Source of the DNA: Bacteroidales bacterium
GTDB taxonomy: Bacteria; Bacteroidota; Bacteroidia; Bacteroidales; UBA4417
Assembly: GCA_030654075.1 (NCBI GenBank)
Contig: JAURYB010000122.1
Location: forward strand, 1 to 64,000
Reading direction: 5' to 3'
Length of the DNA: 64,000 nucleotides
Below are positions 16,071 through 24,898 of the stretch, one piece after another. A program made the position numbers and the translations under genes. How positions within the stretch are numbered: position 1 is the first letter of the stretch; the number at the start of each line of letters is the position of its first letter. The notes under the pieces are model-generated. The model saw nothing but the letters and a program-made list of their open reading frames with translations. It searched no databases and was not told the DNA's origin.

Positions 16071-17591
16071 ATGGCACAAAACGAAGAAATTTTCAAAAAA
16101 ATTATTTCCCACTCCAAAGAGTATGGGTTTGTATTTCCGTCGAGCGAAATATACGATGGCCTTAGTGCAGTATACGATTACGGTCAGAACGGAGTTGAGT
16201 TAAAAAACAATATCCGCCAGTATTGGTGGAAATCGATGGTTCAATACCACGAAAATATTGTTGGCCTGGATGCCGCTATTTTCATGCATCCTACCACCTG
16301 GAAAGCATCAGGCCATATTGATGCTTTCAGCGATCCGTTGATTGATAACCGCGATTCGAAGAAACGCTATCGCGCCGATGTGCTGGTTGAAGACCAGATG
16401 GCTAAATGGCAGGATAAAATAGATAAGGAAGTTGAAAAGGCCGCTAAACGTTTTGGTGAAACTTTCGACAAAGCTCAGTTCCTGGCCACGAATGGCCGCG
16501 TACTTGAATACAAGGAGAAAATTGAATCCACAACCAAACGTTTTTATGGTGCCATGGAACGTAACGACCTGGCAGATGTAAAAAAACTTATCGAAGATCT
16601 GGAAATTGTTTGCCCTGTTTCAGGAAGCCGCAACTGGACCGATGTACGCCAGTTCAACCTCATGTTCAGCACATCCATGGGCTCGGTAAGTGAAGATTCA
16701 AATGTTATTTATCTTCGTCCCGAAACCGCCCAGGGCATTTTTGTAAACTACCTGAATGTGCAGAAAACCGGCAGGATGAAGATTCCGTTTGGTATCGCAC
16801 AAACCGGAAAAGCTTTCCGTAACGAAATTGTTGCCCGCCAGTTTATTTTCCGCATGCGTGAATTCGAACAGATGGAAATGCAATATTTCGTTCGCCCCGG
16901 CACCGAACTCGAATGGTTCGAATACTGGAAGACAGAACGCATGAAATGGCACCAGTCGCTTGGAATTCCTGCCGCAAAATACCGCTGGCACCCGCACGAT
17001 AAACTTGCACATTATGCCAATGCTGCCATAGATATTGAATTTGAATTCCCTATCGGGTTTAAAGAACTTGAAGGCATACATTCGCGTACCGATTTCGATT
17101 TAAAAGCACACCAGGAACATTCGGGCAAGAAAATCCAGTATTTCGATCCTGAACTGAACGAAAACTATGTGCCTTACGTAATCGAAACATCTATCGGCCT
17201 CGACCGTACTTTCCTGGCTGTTCTCAGTTATGCCTATACCGAGGAAAAACTCGAAGACGGATCGGAACGCGTTGTGCTTCGGTTGCCCTCGATGCTGGCC
17301 CCGATCAAATGTGCCATTCTGCCTCTTGTAGCAAAAGACGGACTTCCTGAAAAAGCCCGCGAGATCATGGATGCCGTTAAATACGACTTCATGTGCCAGT
17401 ACGAGGAGAAAGATTCAATAGGCAAGCGCTATCGCCGCCATGATGCTATTGGCACACCTTATTGTATTACAGTCGATCACCAAACGCTTGAAGATAACAC
17501 TGTCACCATCCGTGACCGTGACACAATGAAGCAGGAGCGAATTCCGATTGAAAAGATCGGAGAGTTGGTCAGGCTGAAAATCAAAGGATAA
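16071..17591 (+). CDS. glyS: Glycyl-tRNA synthetase (single-chain, class II)
   Basis: 506 residues from MAQNEEIFKKIISHSKEYGF. A longer frame begins 72 codons earlier inside the pyrimidine-rich repeat and is rejected. This is the eukaryote/archaea-like alpha2 GlyRS: motif 1 region GFVFPSSEIYDGLSAVYDYG, motif 2 AFRNEIVARQFIFRMREFEQ, motif 3 near IETSIGLDRTFLAVL, then an anticodon-binding domain (LPSMLAPIKCAILPLV). It charges tRNA-Gly in the cytoplasm. It is a single gene with its own promoter and terminator. Length and motifs are normal for Bacteroidota. Confidence 0.97.
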   Translation: MAQNEEIFKKIISHSKEYGFVFPSSEIYDGLSAVYDYGQNGVELKNNIRQYWWKSMVQYHENIVGLDAAIFMHPTTWKASGHIDAFSDPLIDNRDSKKRYRADVLVEDQMAKWQDKIDKEVEKAAKRFGETFDKAQFLATNGRVLEYKEKIESTTKRFYGAMERNDLADVKKLIEDLEIVCPVSGSRNWTDVRQFNLMFSTSMGSVSEDSNVIYLRPETAQGIFVNYLNVQKTGRMKIPFGIAQTGKAFRNEIVARQFIFRMREFEQMEMQYFVRPGTELEWFEYWKTERMKWHQSLGIPAAKYRWHPHDKLAHYANAAIDIEFEFPIGFKELEGIHSRTDFDLKAHQEHSGKKIQYFDPELNENYVPYVIETSIGLDRTFLAVLSYAYTEEKLEDGSERVVLRLPSMLAPIKCAILPLVAKDGLPEKAREIMDAVKYDFMCQYEEKDSIGKRYRRHDAIGTPYCITVDHQTLEDNTVTIRDRDTMKQERIPIEKIGELVRLKIKG

Positions 17592-17650
17592 CAGTTACTT
17601 AATGACTTTCCCCGTCAGAAATGATTAACATGTAACATTTAATGAATAAT

Positions 17651-17700
17651 GAAAAAGTGGTTTAGCCGGGTTAATTTCCGGGTTAAACCTTTTTCGTTTT
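17651..17700 (+). terminator. Intrinsic terminator of glyS
   Basis: Arms 17651-17670 and 17678-17695 (AGCCGGG region pairing with CCGGGTT, extended by GAAAAAG/CTTTTTC) with a short bulge, followed by a T-rich tail. Confidence 0.75.
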
Positions 17701-17736
17701 GTGTTATCTGTTTACCATTACTTATCTTTAAAAAAT

Positions 17737-19194
17737 ATGAAAAACACATTCCTTGCCTTTGACCTGGGAACCACATTCGGTCGTGCCGTACTTGGCGAAC
17801 TAAATGATGGCACCCTAAGCCTCCGGGAAATTCATCGGTTTGCTAACGAACCTATTCTGGCCAAAGATCACAGGTACTGGAATATTGAATTGCTTTTCCA
17901 GGAAATAAAAAAGAGTCTGGTTATAGTTGCTGACAAAAATCTGCCTGTTGAAAGCATTGGCCTAACTGCCTGGGGTGTTGATTTTTCCCTTATGGGGGAT
18001 GATAGAATTCCTGTGCGGCCAATAATATCCAATGAAGTAACTAACGAGGGAAACCTTGAAGGTTTTGCGCAACGGATTACAGAAGACAAGATCTACGGTC
18101 AGACTGGAGTTCCGGTTTCGCATATCACATCCTTGTTTCAGCTGGCTGCCGTGAAGAAAAAGGACAGCGAGTTGGCTAAAAAAGCAAAACACCTTCTTTT
18201 TGTACCCGATATTTTCAACTATCTGCTTACAGGCATAATGAATACTGAATTCAGTATCGCGACTACTACGCAGTTGTATAACCCGGTAAAAAGAATGTGG
18301 GATCATGACATTTTCAAAGCATTGGGAATACCTGTCAGCATTATGTCGCGCTTAGTAGAACCTGGAAGTGTTATAGGAAGTGTTTCGAACAATGTTTCCT
18401 ACGAAACAGGAATTGCACGAATACCTGTTGTTGCAGTTGCATCAAACGCTGCAGCCTCAGCTATCGCAGCAATTCCGGCAATCGGAAGCAACTGGGTTTA
18501 TATCAACATCAGTAGTAACTGTCTGTTAGGTTTTGAATCGGCTCGTCCTATTATCAATAAAAAATCACAACAACTGAACTTTACCAACCAGGGCGGAGCA
18601 GGTCATAGTTTCAATATTCAGAAGAATACTATTGGATTGAAATTAGTAGAGGAATGTCAGAAGGCATGGAAAGAAAACAAGTATACAATTGCGGACCTTA
18701 TGTTGTTTGCCGGTGAATCACAACCTTTTACCGCCTTTATTGATACAGATCACACATCGTTTATAAATGCCGGGGATTTACCTGCTGCAATAACCGGGTA
18801 TTGCCAGTCAACCGGCCAGGATGCTCCTGAAACGCATGGCGAAATCATCAGGACCATTCTTGAAGGGCTCGCTTTTAAATTCAGAACGCTGATCAGGCAA
18901 ACGGAGGATTTACGCGGAGCAAAACCTGAATCAATTTACATAACCGGGGATGGAGCTCAAAATGAATTACTCTTCCAGCTTACAGCCAATTGTTGCGGCA
19001 TTCCGGTAATAACATCTTCGGATGAAGCAGTTGTTGCAGGAAATATTCTGGTGCAGGCACAAGCATTAGGCATTGTTAAAAATGTAGATGAAATACGCGA
19101 TATTACCAGTAGATCTTTCCCAACAAAAACCGTTGAACCTTCCGAAGAAGAAGTTTGGAATGAGGCTTATGATCAGTACTTACAAATTATATGA
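17737..19194 (+). CDS. rhaB: FGGY carbohydrate kinase, rhamnulokinase-like
   Basis: 485 residues from MKNTFLAFDLGTTFGRAVLG, an ATP-binding phosphate-1 motif of the FGGY/hexokinase fold. Further marks: LTAWGVDFSLMGDD, GQTGVPVSHITSLFQL, a C-terminal ATPase segment SIYITGDGAQNELLFQLTAN and GNILVQAQALG. These patterns fit rhamnulokinase, which phosphorylates L-rhamnulose, but the rest of a rhamnose operon (isomerase, aldolase, regulator) is not nearby, so the substrate could be fuculose or another ketose. A TATCTTTA box lies at 17723-17730, just upstream of the ATG. Confidence 0.85.
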   Translation: MKNTFLAFDLGTTFGRAVLGELNDGTLSLREIHRFANEPILAKDHRYWNIELLFQEIKKSLVIVADKNLPVESIGLTAWGVDFSLMGDDRIPVRPIISNEVTNEGNLEGFAQRITEDKIYGQTGVPVSHITSLFQLAAVKKKDSELAKKAKHLLFVPDIFNYLLTGIMNTEFSIATTTQLYNPVKRMWDHDIFKALGIPVSIMSRLVEPGSVIGSVSNNVSYETGIARIPVVAVASNAAASAIAAIPAIGSNWVYINISSNCLLGFESARPIINKKSQQLNFTNQGGAGHSFNIQKNTIGLKLVEECQKAWKENKYTIADLMLFAGESQPFTAFIDTDHTSFINAGDLPAAITGYCQSTGQDAPETHGEIIRTILEGLAFKFRTLIRQTEDLRGAKPESIYITGDGAQNELLFQLTANCCGIPVITSSDEAVVAGNILVQAQALGIVKNVDEIRDITSRSFPTKTVEPSEEEVWNEAYDQYLQII

Positions 19195-19212
19195 ATAAAA
19201 TAATTCAGCTGA

Positions 19213-19447
19213 GCGGGATTTGAAAATGCTGGGCGGGATTTAAAACTTAGCGAAGCGATCTCATCCGCCAAAGGCGGATAATCCCGCTCTACGGAGTTGG
19301 GGGTTTGTAATTCCTATATTTGGCAAAATCAAAAAGATAAAACAATACAATATCTGATTTTATAAAAACAAAAAAGATACAAAGTTGAGAACCTTGCTGA
19401 GCGGGATTTGTAATCCCGCTCCACGGAGTCAGGAATTTATAATTCCT
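19213..19447. repeat. GCGGGATT/AATCCCGC palindromic repeat units
   Basis: The gap between rhaB and rplY holds two units. One is disrupted: GCGGGATT half-sites at 19213 and 19233, the hairpin TCCGCC/GGCGGA at 19264-19278, then AATCCCGCT and ACGGAGTT. The intact one is AGCGGGATTTGTAATCCCGCT (19400-19420, 21 bp), followed by CCACGGAGTC and the smaller palindrome AGGAATT..AATTCCT (19431-19447). The same architecture recurs at 39.3-39.5 kb. Confidence 0.8.
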
Positions 19448-19512
19448 GCAATAAGTAAAAGATAAAAAGCCGCTTTATTACACCGAATAATAAATCTGTT
19501 TTCACGGGAAGC

Positions 19513-19547
19513 AAAAAGGCACAAAGTATAAAACCTTGTGCCTTTTT
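19513..19547. terminator. Bidirectional terminator between rhaB and rplY
   Basis: AAAAAGGCACAA pairs with TTGTGCCTTTTT (12 bp) across a short loop. A-run and T-run on both sides let it serve the convergent genes in both directions. Confidence 0.85.
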
Positions 19548-19570
19548 ATGTGATAAATTGCAGGATCAGA

Positions 19571-20143
19571 TTATTTTCCGCCCGGGGTTGTTGGTTCAAC
19601 AGCACGGGTCGAAGCAACTGAAATAACCAGGTTGCTCATTACTTCCAGAATTTCGATATTAGGAATCTTGATATCGCTAACTCTTAAGCTATCTTCAATT
19701 TCCATTTTCGAAATGTTGATAACGATTTCTTCCGGCATATGCTCAGCAAGACCTTTAACTCTCATCTTGCGGAATTTCTTAACCAGTTTACCCCCACGCA
19801 ATACTCCGGGTGAATTTCCTTCAACGCGGATAGGAAGGCTTACAATAATTGGTTTTCCTGCAGTTACCTGGAGGAAATCGGCATGTAAGGTTTTGTCCGA
19901 AACCGGGTGATACTGAACATCCTGAAGGGTTGCAGTGAATTTTTTGCCTTCGATGTCAAGGTCAATCAGGAAAGTGTAAGGAGTGAAAATGATTGTTTCA
20001 AGCACTTTTTCCTCGATTGCAAAATGAAGTTCTTCCTTACCACCGTAAATTACGCATGGCACCTTGCCGCTGGCCCGGTTCATTTTCGCATCTTTTTTCC
20101 CTACGTTCGCGCGAAGCGAACCGCTCATAGATACTGTTTTCAT
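19571..20143 (-). CDS. rplY: 50S ribosomal protein L25/general stress protein Ctc
   Basis: A 190-residue long-form L25 (TL5/Ctc type): N-terminal 5S-rRNA-binding domain (SGSLRANVGKKDAKMNRASG, then VPCVIYGG) and a C-terminal beta domain (RVEGNSPGVLRGGKLVKKF, EIVINISKMEIEDSLRV). It binds 5S rRNA in the large subunit. It lies 24 bp downstream of prs on the same strand, the classic prs-rplY (ctc) pairing, so co-transcription is likely. The C-terminus is a short low-complexity TRAVEPTTPGGK tail. Confidence 0.96.
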   Translation of the reverse strand: MKTVSMSGSLRANVGKKDAKMNRASGKVPCVIYGGKEELHFAIEEKVLETIIFTPYTFLIDLDIEGKKFTATLQDVQYHPVSDKTLHADFLQVTAGKPIIVSLPIRVEGNSPGVLRGGKLVKKFRKMRVKGLAEHMPEEIVINISKMEIEDSLRVSDIKIPNIEILEVMSNLVISVASTRAVEPTTPGGK

Positions 20144-20167
20144 TTGATTTGTGTTTAATTGTTATTA

Positions 20168-21103
20168 TTATTTGATGTTAAAAAGAGACGAAATTGATTC
20201 GTAATTGTGTGCCCGTTTGATAACGTCAGCCAGCAATGTGGCTGTTGTAAGCACTTTTATCTTTGGATTTTCGTGTTTTAACGGAATGGTATCGGTAACA
20301 ATTACTTCGGTAAATGCTGAATTGACAATATGGTCGAACGCTTCACCGGATAAAATAGGATGAGTACAGAATCCGCGTACACTTGAGGCTCCGTTATCCA
20401 TCATAATCTGAGCTGCCTTGGTAATAGTTCCGCCGGTATCAATGATATCATCAAGCAATACAACATCTTTCCCTCGTACGTCGCCAATAAGCGACATGGA
20501 ATCAACCTGGTTGGCTTTTGACCGCTGTTTGTAACAGATAACAAAACCCGTGTTGAGAGCTTTGGCATAGCTGGCTGCCCTGCGTGTTCCTCCTGTATCG
20601 GGCGATGCAAATACCAGGTTAGGAAGATTCAGTTTTTTGATATAAGGTAAAAAGATGGATGAAGCATAAAGATGATCAACAGGAACATCAAAAAATCCCT
20701 GGATCTGATCGGCATGCAAATCAATGGTTATCATACGTTGCACACCTGCTGCAGTAAGCAGATTTGCAATCAGCTTGGCCGAAATCGGAACGCGCGGTTT
20801 ATCTTTCCGGTCCTGCCGCGCAAATCCGAAATAAGGAATTACAGCGGTGATTGTCCTGGCCGAAGCCCGTTTGGCTGCGTCAACCATAAGCAAGAGCTCA
20901 AGGAGGTTAACAGCCGGAGGAAATGTGGATTGAACAATGTATACATCATTACCCCGAAGGTTTTCCTCAAATGAGATAGTAAATTCACCATCACTGAAAA
21001 CAATAACCTGAACTTCACCAAGTTTTGTTCCAAAGCTAAGCGCAATATTCTCGGCAAGATAGCGTGTAGCCCTGCCTGAAAAAATTTTTACCTCATGTGC
21101 CAT
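20168..21103 (-). CDS. prs: Ribose-phosphate pyrophosphokinase
   Basis: 311 residues from MAHEVKIFSGRATRYLAENI. The frame extends 91 codons further upstream through the promoter and is trimmed. Diagnostic motifs: YFGFARQDRKDKPR, TIDLHADQIQGFFDVPVDHL (PRPP synthase signature) and the PRPP-binding loop VLLDDIIDTGGTI. It makes PRPP from ribose 5-phosphate and ATP for nucleotide, His and Trp synthesis. It heads a two-gene operon with rplY. Confidence 0.97.
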   Translation of the reverse strand: MAHEVKIFSGRATRYLAENIALSFGTKLGEVQVIVFSDGEFTISFEENLRGNDVYIVQSTFPPAVNLLELLLMVDAAKRASARTITAVIPYFGFARQDRKDKPRVPISAKLIANLLTAAGVQRMITIDLHADQIQGFFDVPVDHLYASSIFLPYIKKLNLPNLVFASPDTGGTRRAASYAKALNTGFVICYKQRSKANQVDSMSLIGDVRGKDVVLLDDIIDTGGTITKAAQIMMDNGASSVRGFCTHPILSGEAFDHIVNSAFTEVIVTDTIPLKHENPKIKVLTTATLLADVIKRAHNYESISSLFNIK

Positions 21104-21131
21104 GTCCGGTGGATTTTTTTTAATCGAACGG

Positions 21132-21161
21132 CAAAGGTATGATTTTTTTGGATTCTTCAAA
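21132..21161 (-). promoter_or_regulatory. prs promoter
   Basis: Minus strand TTTG (21161-21158) and TACCTTTG (21139-21132) with an 18-bp spacer, 28 bp upstream of the prs ATG. It matches the Bacteroidota consensus in both boxes. Confidence 0.7.
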
Positions 21162-21254
21162 TATATTTTAATGCTTCTTTCTGTATAAAGCTGATTATTA
21201 ATAGCATAAACACCAAATTTAATAAATGTCATTAAATCATTTATTAAATTAGTA

Positions 21255-21285
21255 TTGGCTCGAATGCATTTGTAAAGTATCTTTG
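21255..21285 (+). promoter_or_regulatory. Promoter of exonuclease/GIY-YIG gene
   Basis: TTG (21255-21257) and TATCTTTG (21278-21285) spaced by 20 bp. The predicted start of transcription is about 14 bases before the GTG at 21306. Confidence 0.6.
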
Positions 21286-21305
21286 AAGTCTTACTATACA
21301 GAAGA

Positions 21306-22652
21306 GTGTACGCAATAATTGATATTGAAACCACCGGTGGCAATGCCAGCCGGGAACGGATTACGGAAATAGCCATTTATATTCACGACGGGAAAAAGGT
21401 TGTGAATGAATATTCCACCCTTATAAATCCTGAATGCAAGGTGCCTCCATTTGTGGCCCGCCTCACGGGTATTTCGGACGAAATGCTTGTTAATGCTCCG
21501 AAATTCTTCGAGGTAGCCCGCGATATCGTTGAAATCACGGAAGGATGTACCTTTGTGGCTCACAACGCGGCCTTCGACTATAGTTTTGTAAAACAGGAAT
21601 TTCTTAACCTGGGTTATAAATACAAAAGACCTGTATTATGCACTGTTAAGATGTCGCGTAAACTTCTGCCCGGGCATCCATCGTACAGCCTGGGCAATCT
21701 TTGCAGCAGTTTAGGTATCCAGATTACTTCACGCCACCGGGCTTCAGGTGATGCTTTAGCCACAGTAAAACTTTTCGAGCGTTTGCTGAGTGTCGATCCA
21801 ACGCTTAGCCAGATCCCCACCGACGGATTGCATCCTTCACTCGATAGGTCCATTTTCAGCAGGTTGCCCCTAACTGCCGGAGTTTACTACTTTCACGACG
21901 AGAACGGAAAATTGCTTTATATCGGGAAAAGCAAAAATATTCACGCCAGGGTTTTGTCGCATTTTCAAAACAGCACTACCAGCAAAGCCATCGAAATGCG
22001 TTCCAATACAGCAAGTATCAGTTTCGAAGAAACCGGAAGTGAACTGATTGCGCTCTTGCTTGAATCAGACGAAATCAAGAAGCATAAACCGCTGCACAAC
22101 AGGCTGCAGCGTCGCACTTTATACAAATACGGCTTATACTCCTTATACCTTCAATCAGGGTATAGGATGCTCCAGATTGAAAAAATCAAATCAACCGGGA
22201 AACCCCATACTGTTTTTGCGTCCTTTGATGAAGCGTTGGTTTTGGTTCATGATATTGTTGCCAAATATAACCTTTGCCAGAAATTATGCGGGTTGTATCA
22301 GAATCATGGCGCTTGCTTTCAGCATTCCATCGGGCAGTGTAGCGGAGCGTGCATCGGTATTGAACCAGCAGATGAATATAACCTTAGAGTTGATGCCGCC
22401 TTAAAAGAATTTCGCCATAAATGGACAGATATGGCCATTATTGATCATGGCCGTAATGAAGATGAGGTTTCGGTTGTACTTATCGAAAATAATGTTTTTG
22501 CCGGTTTCGGATGGATGTCGAATGAAGAAAGCATTAGTGATCCCATTAAGATTAAGGATTTTATCAGGCCATACAGCGACAACCGTGATGTTCATCAAAT
22601 CATCAAAGGGTTTCTTAATACGGGGAAAGCATTAAAGATAATCCGGTTCTAA
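21306..22652 (+). CDS. DnaQ-like 3'-5' exonuclease fused to UvrC-type GIY-YIG nuclease
   Basis: 448 residues starting at GTG (MYAIIDIETTGGNASRERIT). The N-terminal ~165 residues are a DnaQ/DEDDh exonuclease: Exo I DIETTG, Exo II VAHNAAFDYSF, Exo III HRASGDALAT. A GIY-YIG domain follows at ~195-280 (AGVYYFHDENGKLLYIGKSK, then ESDEIKKHKPLHN), and then a cysteine-bearing region like UvrC/Cho (CQKLCGLYQNHGACFQHSIGQCSGAC). This fusion is known from PolC/Cho-like repair proteins and probably acts in DNA repair. Two further cysteine-rich turns are consistent with a metal site. Single gene, divergent from prs. Confidence 0.9.
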   Translation: MYAIIDIETTGGNASRERITEIAIYIHDGKKVVNEYSTLINPECKVPPFVARLTGISDEMLVNAPKFFEVARDIVEITEGCTFVAHNAAFDYSFVKQEFLNLGYKYKRPVLCTVKMSRKLLPGHPSYSLGNLCSSLGIQITSRHRASGDALATVKLFERLLSVDPTLSQIPTDGLHPSLDRSIFSRLPLTAGVYYFHDENGKLLYIGKSKNIHARVLSHFQNSTTSKAIEMRSNTASISFEETGSELIALLLESDEIKKHKPLHNRLQRRTLYKYGLYSLYLQSGYRMLQIEKIKSTGKPHTVFASFDEALVLVHDIVAKYNLCQKLCGLYQNHGACFQHSIGQCSGACIGIEPADEYNLRVDAALKEFRHKWTDMAIIDHGRNEDEVSVVLIENNVFAGFGWMSNEESISDPIKIKDFIRPYSDNRDVHQIIKGFLNTGKALKIIRF

Positions 22653-22863
22653 AACGGACAGGTTTTCCCTTTTTGGCACTTACTTTTTAAATTTCTTTAG
22701 TATCCCCAGGAATTAAGGTATTATTAACAAAATAATATTAGCCTGTAAGTTATTCTTTTTCTGCTTGTTAAAAATACTCAATCCCATTAAACCCTTTTCA
22801 TCTGCAGTTTTTCCCGTCCAACCAAATTTTTAGCATGGTTTTTATTCTAATGTAGTAGAATCT

Positions 22864-22964
22864 GTTGCTCATAAGCAACACCAAGAAATTTCTTTTGGCA
22901 AAGGGAAACACAGTGAAAAGCTGTGATTTTAAAAAGGCGGGTGGAAACTCCCGCCATTTTTTTT
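22864..22964 (+). ncRNA. Candidate structured RNA ending in intrinsic terminator
   Basis: Four consecutive hairpins lie 210 bp beyond the upstream gene: GTTGC/GCAAC (22864-22879), CCAA/TTGG (22881-22898), CACAG/CTGTG (22909-22925) and the terminator GGCGGG/CCCGCC (22936-22955) with eight Ts. There is no plus-strand gene downstream, so this is not a riboswitch for a following gene. A promoter could not be fixed with confidence, and a 3' UTR of the exonuclease gene is the alternative. Confidence 0.35.
22936..22964 (+). terminator. Strong intrinsic terminator
   Basis: Perfect 6-bp GC stem, 8-base loop TGGAAACT, followed by T8. On the minus strand it is also followed by a short T-run, so it may additionally end the adenylate kinase transcript. 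Confidence 0.85.
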
Positions 22965-22984
22965 GCTGCCACATCAAGGAATGT

Positions 22985-24154
22985 TTATCGCATATTCTTA
23001 AACCCGTTTTCCATAGCGGCTGAAATGCGCGTAAATACTTCATTGAAGGTACCCAGACCATCTATTTTTATAACCCCATGCAACTGGTTGTATTTCTGTA
23101 TAACAGGAACTGTTTTGGTTTCGTGTTCCTGCAGCCGTTTCACAATTTTAGCGGTACTGTTGTCATATGGCATGCAGTTACCGGTTTTACTTCTTTCATC
23201 GAGCCGGCTGATTAGTTCCAACGTTGGTACTTCAATTTCAATAATTTTCGAGATGGCGGAACCATATTTCTTAAGCAAACCATCCAAAATATAGGATTGA
23301 ACCAAAGTGCGCGGGAATCCTTTAAAAATAAATCCTTTAACACCTTTGGAGTTGGCCAGTTTCTTTTCGATGAGCTGAACCACAATTTCATCAGGTACAA
23401 GCTGACCATTTTCATAGAGATCGGTTATTTTCCTGCCTGTTTCTGAATTTGACGCAATTTCCTGCTCCAGCATAGCGCCGGTGGCTACATATTCGAGGCC
23501 GAATTCCTTTGCCAGCGCTTTGCCCTGCGAACCACGACCCGATCCGGGGTAACCGAAAAGAACAATGTTAAACAGGCTTTTGCTCAACTCGTGGTTAATA
23601 ATTTTTGTGATGGAAAGGTTTACATTTTCGATGCTGTCGATGCCATTCACCTCGACATAAATGCCTTTGTCCCTGTAAAACTGAAGTACAGGCAATGTCT
23701 TCTCGTTGTATTCCTTTAACCGGTTGCGGATGACTTTCTCGTTGTCGTCACTACGGCCGGAGGTTTTGCCCCTGTTTAAAAGCCTGGCTACGGATTCTTC
23801 TTCAGGTACAGTGAGGCTTATCAGGCAATTTAAAGATGTATTCAGTTTCAGCATCAATCCTTCAAGGATGTAAGCCTGTATGTAAGTACGCGGGAACCCG
23901 TCGAATAAAAAACCATTGGAATCAGGGTTATCGGTGATTGTTTTTTCAATAATCTGAACGATAATTTCATCACTAACCAAACCACCGGAAAAAATGCTGC
24001 TCTGTGCTTCTAATCCCAACCTCGACTTTTCGGCAATCTCTTTTCGTAAAAGATCACCGGTTGAGATGTAAAAGAGATTATACTTGCTGATAAGGAATTC
24101 CGACTGTGTTCCTTTTCCTGCGCCCGGAGGGCCGAATAACGCTATATTCAACAT
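22985..24154 (-). CDS. adk: Tandem adenylate kinase (active domain plus degenerate second copy)
   Basis: 389 residues made of two homologous adenylate-kinase domains. Domain 1 (1-187) keeps the catalytic set: P-loop GPPGAGKGT (8-16, Lys14), STGDLLR (Arg37), FLFDGFPRT (Asp85, Arg89), lid Arg134 and RNRLKEY. Domain 2 (193-389) aligns throughout, but Lys14 becomes Arg207 (GYPGSGRGS), Arg37 becomes Glu230, Asp85 becomes Lys278 and the lid Arg is lost. The second half is therefore probably catalytically dead and regulatory or structural. Usual bacterial Adk is about 190-220 residues. It interconverts AMP, ATP and ADP. It is the only adk seen in the window. Confidence 0.92.
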   Translation of the reverse strand: MLNIALFGPPGAGKGTQSEFLISKYNLFYISTGDLLRKEIAEKSRLGLEAQSSIFSGGLVSDEIIVQIIEKTITDNPDSNGFLFDGFPRTYIQAYILEGLMLKLNTSLNCLISLTVPEEESVARLLNRGKTSGRSDDNEKVIRNRLKEYNEKTLPVLQFYRDKGIYVEVNGIDSIENVNLSITKIINHELSKSLFNIVLFGYPGSGRGSQGKALAKEFGLEYVATGAMLEQEIASNSETGRKITDLYENGQLVPDEIVVQLIEKKLANSKGVKGFIFKGFPRTLVQSYILDGLLKKYGSAISKIIEIEVPTLELISRLDERSKTGNCMPYDNSTAKIVKRLQEHETKTVPVIQKYNQLHGVIKIDGLGTFNEVFTRISAAMENGFKNMR

Positions 24155-24243
24155 AATGGCCTGGTTAAATAATATGGTTATGAATGAATTCTTCCCGGGT
24201 TTAGGTGTGATCTGAACTACAGGAAATTGTTATTCAAAACTAC

Positions 24244-24275
24244 AAAAAAAAGCTGCCTTATTCAGTGCAGCTTTT
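24244..24275 (-). terminator. Intrinsic terminator of ferritin gene
   Basis: On the minus strand AAAGCTGC pairs with GCAGCTTT (8 bp) and a run of Ts follows, 19 bp after the ferritin stop. Confidence 0.85.
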
Positions 24276-24293
24276 ATAAATATTTCACAATAA

Positions 24294-24815
24294 TTATTCG
24301 GTAACCAACGTTGCTACAACTTTTGCAGCAGCCAGAGCCGAGAGTTCTTTATCGATGTGGAACAACCCTCCGGCTTCGTTACCGGCAAGTTTCATCTTAT
24401 CGAGTATACCGTGCATGGTTCTTTCTTCTTCTATCTGCTCATTAATATACCATTGCAGGAAATTGCCTGTTGTGTAATCTTTGTTATTCAAAGCTACTTC
24501 GTACAAATCGTTGATCGATGCGGTAATAAACTCCTCATGAATCATGACTTTTTCGAATACATCAAGTAACGAACTATACTCGGCAGTGGGATTATCGAGG
24601 GCCAGCAACTGGCTGTATCCGTCCCTGTCGTTCAGATAATGAACAAACTTGAGCTGGTGCATGCGTTCTTCGTCGGTTTGCTTAAAAAGAAAAGCCGCTG
24701 CGCCTGGATATCCTTTCACCTGACACCACGAAGCCATGGAAAGGTATAACCGTGAAGAATGTTCTTCGTTCTTTATCTGATTAATAATTGCTTTTTCTAC
24801 TGCTTCTTTTATCAT
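24294..24815 (-). CDS. ftnA: Ferritin (iron storage)
   Basis: A 173-residue non-haem ferritin with the four-helix bundle. Di-iron ligands are visible: the EEHSSRLYLSMASW helix, FKQTDEERMHQLKFVHYLND and the C-terminal QIEEERTMHGILDK. It forms 24-mer cages oxidising Fe(II) and storing iron in the cytoplasm. Length and motifs are normal for Bacteroidota FtnA. It has a terminator at its end, and the ATP synthase gamma gene ends 83 bp upstream on the same strand. No clear TAnnTTTG box was found in that gap. Confidence 0.95.
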   Translation of the reverse strand: MIKEAVEKAIINQIKNEEHSSRLYLSMASWCQVKGYPGAAAFLFKQTDEERMHQLKFVHYLNDRDGYSQLLALDNPTAEYSSLLDVFEKVMIHEEFITASINDLYEVALNNKDYTTGNFLQWYINEQIEEERTMHGILDKMKLAGNEAGGLFHIDKELSALAAAKVVATLVTE

Positions 24816-24898
24816 GATATTAAAATTTTAAAATCTTTACTCCATTTAAAACAAGCGAAAAACAAGAATGTTGTAGTCCATTAATAACCGATTTCACA

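Noticed and set aside
22900-22964. Cobalamin-riboswitch-like GGGAAACACAGTGAAAAG segment
   Set aside because: The conserved core and partner loops do not follow, and no plus-strand gene lies downstream.
22798-23061. Minus-strand 87-codon frame after adk
   Set aside because: Overlaps the adk 3' end in another frame and reads through the terminator.
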